6,952 nucleotides of DNA. Source: Verrucomicrobiota bacterium (lineage in GTDB: Bacteria > Verrucomicrobiota > Verrucomicrobiia > Limisphaerales > UBA8199). The translations under genes and the position numbers were made by a program. The notes below the pieces were generated by a model. It was not told the origin of the DNA. It saw only the letters and a program-made list of their open reading frames with translations, and did no database searches. Each line of letters starts with the position of its first letter. Position 1 is the first letter of the stretch. The stretch is taken from contig JAPLUA010000588.1 of assembly GCA_026397855.1 (NCBI GenBank), forward strand, positions 1 through 6,952, read 5' to 3'. Of this stretch, positions 5,558-6,952 are shown one piece after another.

Positions 5558-6586
5558 ATGAAATGTGAGAAGCAGGAGAACCGCAGCGGCCTGGATACCG
5601 CGCTGTGTTCAATTCAACCCCGCGCCCCGGCCCCCAAGCCCCGGCTCTCGCGCCGGGAATTCCTTGGCGCAGCCGCTCTGCTGGCCTTGGCGGCGGCAGC
5701 GCCCGGATGCAAGACCGCAGAGCCCGCCCTCGGCCACGAGCCGATCATAGACATCCACCAGCACCTCGGCTACTCCGGAAGATCGGACGAGGCCATGATC
5801 GCCCACCAGGAGGCGATGGGGGTTGCCAAAACCATTCTGCTCCCGTCTGGCCGGCCGGTAAGCACCCCCTCCACGCACGATGGCGTTTCCAACGGTTTGC
5901 AGGCCAAGGCCCTCGGCAACGAGGCCTGCTGTCGCTTCGCCAAAGCGCATTCCGGGAATTACCTCTTCGCCGCGTGTGAAGTGCCGGACCTCCCCGACGC
6001 CCCGCGGGAAATCGAGAAGTATTTGAAGCTCGGCGCCGTCGCCATTGCGGAGCTGAAGTTCGGCGTCGAGTGCGATTCCCCGGAGATGCAGAGGATCTAC
6101 GAGCTGGCGGCTGACTACCGGGTGCCGGTCCTGATGCACTGGCAGCACAAGATGTATTCTTATGGCTTCGAGCGGTTCCATACGATGCTGGCGAAGTATC
6201 CGAAGACCAAGTTCATCGGCCATGCGCAGACCTGGTGGGCGAATATTGACAAGAGCCACGCGGACCAGGCATCCCTTTATCCCAAGGGCAAGGTCATTCC
6301 GGGCGGTCTGACCGACCGTTACCTGGCCGATTATCCGAACATGTATGGCGACCTCTCCGCCGGGTCCGGGCTCAACGCGTTCACCCGGGACGAGGACCAC
6401 GCCCGCGAATTCCTCCGTCGCCACCAGGACAAGCTCCTCTACGGGAGCGACTGCAACGATTCGGAGGGACAGGGCGTAAAGTGCAGCGGTGCCGGGATGA
6501 TTGCCGCCGTCCGCCGCCTCTCCCCGTCAAGGGAGGTCGAGAGGAAGCTGCTTTATTACAACGCCAGGAAGGTGTTCCGGATTTAA
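5558..6586 (+). CDS. Tat-exported amidohydrolase-family lipoprotein (TIM-barrel metal hydrolase)
   Basis: A 342-residue metal-dependent hydrolase or decarboxylase of the amidohydrolase-2 family (the ACMSD-like TIM-barrel group). The leader has a long polar start, SRREFLG at 31-37, a hydrophobic Ala/Leu core, and AAPGC ending at C51. This is a twin-arginine signal with a lipobox, so the mature protein is probably a lipid-anchored protein outside the cytoplasm. The metal ligands of the family are all present: HxH at H67 and H69 in IDIHQHL, H194 in LMHWQH, H222 in FIGHAQ, and D298 in LLYGSDCND. ELKFG at 165-169 sits where some relatives use a further ligand. The substrate is unknown. The ATG at 5558 has no Shine-Dalgarno sequence, and no alternative start fits better before the RR motif. 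It stands alone on the plus strand, divergent from iorAB; a link to aromatic metabolism is possible but unproven. Confidence 0.88.
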   Translation: MKCEKQENRSGLDTALCSIQPRAPAPKPRLSRREFLGAAALLALAAAAPGCKTAEPALGHEPIIDIHQHLGYSGRSDEAMIAHQEAMGVAKTILLPSGRPVSTPSTHDGVSNGLQAKALGNEACCRFAKAHSGNYLFAACEVPDLPDAPREIEKYLKLGAVAIAELKFGVECDSPEMQRIYELAADYRVPVLMHWQHKMYSYGFERFHTMLAKYPKTKFIGHAQTWWANIDKSHADQASLYPKGKVIPGGLTDRYLADYPNMYGDLSAGSGLNAFTRDEDHAREFLRRHQDKLLYGSDCNDSEGQGVKCSGAGMIAAVRRLSPSREVERKLLYYNARKVFRI

Positions 6587-6679
6587 ATATCTCCCCCACC
6601 CCACCCCGTGAAACATCCTGACTACCTTGCTCGGCTGAAGCATTGGAGCCGTTTGTAACATTCTATGGCTGCGCCAGGG
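6587..6679. other. Non-coding stretch downstream of the amidohydrolase gene
   Basis: No gene is supported here. The stretch begins with a C-rich segment (6593-6607). It includes one copy of a 13-bp element, TGGAGCCGTTTGT, at 6644-6656, whose reverse complement occurs at 6691-6703 in the adjoining palindrome arm. The pair could form a 13-bp stem with a 34-nt loop. No U-tract follows, so it does not look like an intrinsic terminator for the amidohydrolase gene. Confidence 0.5.
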
Positions 6680-6703
6680 TGACCGCCGGAACAAACGGCT
6701 CCA
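6644..6703. repeat. 13-bp inverted repeat straddling the left palindrome boundary
   Basis: TGGAGCCGTTTGT at 6644-6656 pairs with its reverse complement at 6691-6703. The same 13-mer recurs in direct orientation at 6929-6941 inside the right arm. The inner copy can therefore pair with either outer copy, giving two competing hairpins in single-stranded DNA or RNA. Confidence 0.8.
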
Positions 6704-6952
6704 CGGCCTTTCCCGGCGCCCCCGGTGGCGTGCCTCCCCGGCGGTCCAAGCGTGTTCCAACGGTAGTGCCCCGGTAGCGCTACGGTATTGCCCCCGTAGC
6801 GGCCCCATGTTGATCTGATCAACATGGGGCCGCTACGGGGGCAATACCGTAGCGCTACCGGGGCACTACCGTTGGAACACGCTTGGACCGCCGGGGAGGC
6901 ACGCCACCGGGGGCGCCGGGAAAGGCCGTGGAGCCGTTTGTTCCGGCGGTCA
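6680..6952. repeat. Perfect 273-bp palindrome: 136-bp arms around one base, ending at the window edge
   Basis: Bases 6680-6815 are the exact reverse complement of 6817-6952, with T6816 at the centre (TGATC-T-GATCA). I compared the arms base by base and found no mismatch. The symmetry reaches the last base of the window, so its true extent to the right is unknown; if it continued, the next bases would mirror 6679 leftwards. Within the left arm are four 11-bp imperfect tandem units (6761-6804), mirrored at 6828-6871. Reading frames crossing the region have no family features and are shadows. A palindrome of this length with a 1-nt centre is normally unstable in bacteria, so an assembly or amplification fold-back at a contig end is the first explanation. 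A real inverted repeat or hairpin end remains possible. Confidence 0.95.
6761..6804. repeat. Four 11-bp imperfect tandem repeats in the left palindrome arm
   Basis: The units are CGGTAGTGCCC (6761-6771), CGGTAGCGCTA (6772-6782), CGGTATTGCCC (6783-6793) and CCGTAGCGGCC (6794-6804), sharing a CGGTA-x-x-GC-x-x core. The second unit contains the self-complementary GTAGCGCTAC. A mirror copy lies at 6828-6871. The arrangement resembles an intergenic minisatellite or a dispersed repeat unit more than coding sequence. Confidence 0.65.

Noticed and set aside
5609..6424. Minus-strand open frame (271 codons) opposite the amidohydrolase gene
   Set aside because: The plus strand has a Tat-lipoprotein leader and all five metal ligands; the reverse frame shows no motifs.
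6527..6825. Short minus-strand open frames in the palindrome region
   Set aside because: Low-complexity Arg/Gly/Pro translations crossing a perfect palindrome, with no start context or family features.

Overview
This is a GC-rich bacterial window with seven protein-coding genes, one of them cut by the left edge. No tRNA, rRNA, CRISPR array or transposase was found. The gene content suggests the PVC group, most likely Verrucomicrobiota. Pointers are the twin-arginine (Tat) leaders of the SRREFLG type, the TPDGMP form of the WecG/TagA/CpsF enzyme, the near absence of Shine-Dalgarno sequences, and an AATTCGTG-iterated spacer. This placement is inference from style and not a proven taxonomy.

Region 1 (1-292): the 5' end of a minus-strand gene for a Tat-exported protein of unknown function, followed by a 110-bp spacer holding three AATTCGTG repeats. 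Region 2 (293-3301): a surface-polysaccharide cluster. Two minus-strand glycosyltransferases (GT4-like, then GT2) lie 4 bp apart. A WecG/TagA/CpsF-family glycosyltransferase is read the other way from a point only about 20 bp from the GT4 start. Together these look like part of an exopolysaccharide, O-antigen-like or capsule assembly locus, with sugars added to a lipid-linked carrier at the inner face of the membrane. Region 3 (3309-5458, minus): iorA-iorB, overlapping by ATGA, encode the two subunits of indolepyruvate:ferredoxin oxidoreductase, which oxidatively decarboxylates aryl-pyruvates from aromatic amino acids. The IorA here lacks the usual C-terminal [4Fe-4S] ferredoxin domain. Region 4 (5459-6586): a 99-bp divergent spacer, then a plus-strand amidohydrolase with a Tat signal and a lipobox, so probably a lipoprotein outside the cytoplasm.

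Region 5 (6587-6952) has no gene. It is dominated by a perfect inverted repeat with 136-bp arms around a single T at 6816, running exactly to the last base of the window. Inside each arm are four 11-bp imperfect tandem units, and a 13-bp element also occurs just outside the left arm. This is the strangest structure in the window. It may be an assembly fold-back at a contig end, a large natural palindrome, or, least likely, read-through of a hairpin DNA end.

The genes do not form one obvious pathway: polysaccharide assembly, aromatic amino-acid catabolism and an exported hydrolase sit side by side. No clearly new multi-gene system is visible. The points most worth checking are the terminal palindrome, the C10 tract at the start of the GT4 gene, and the ferredoxin-less IorA.
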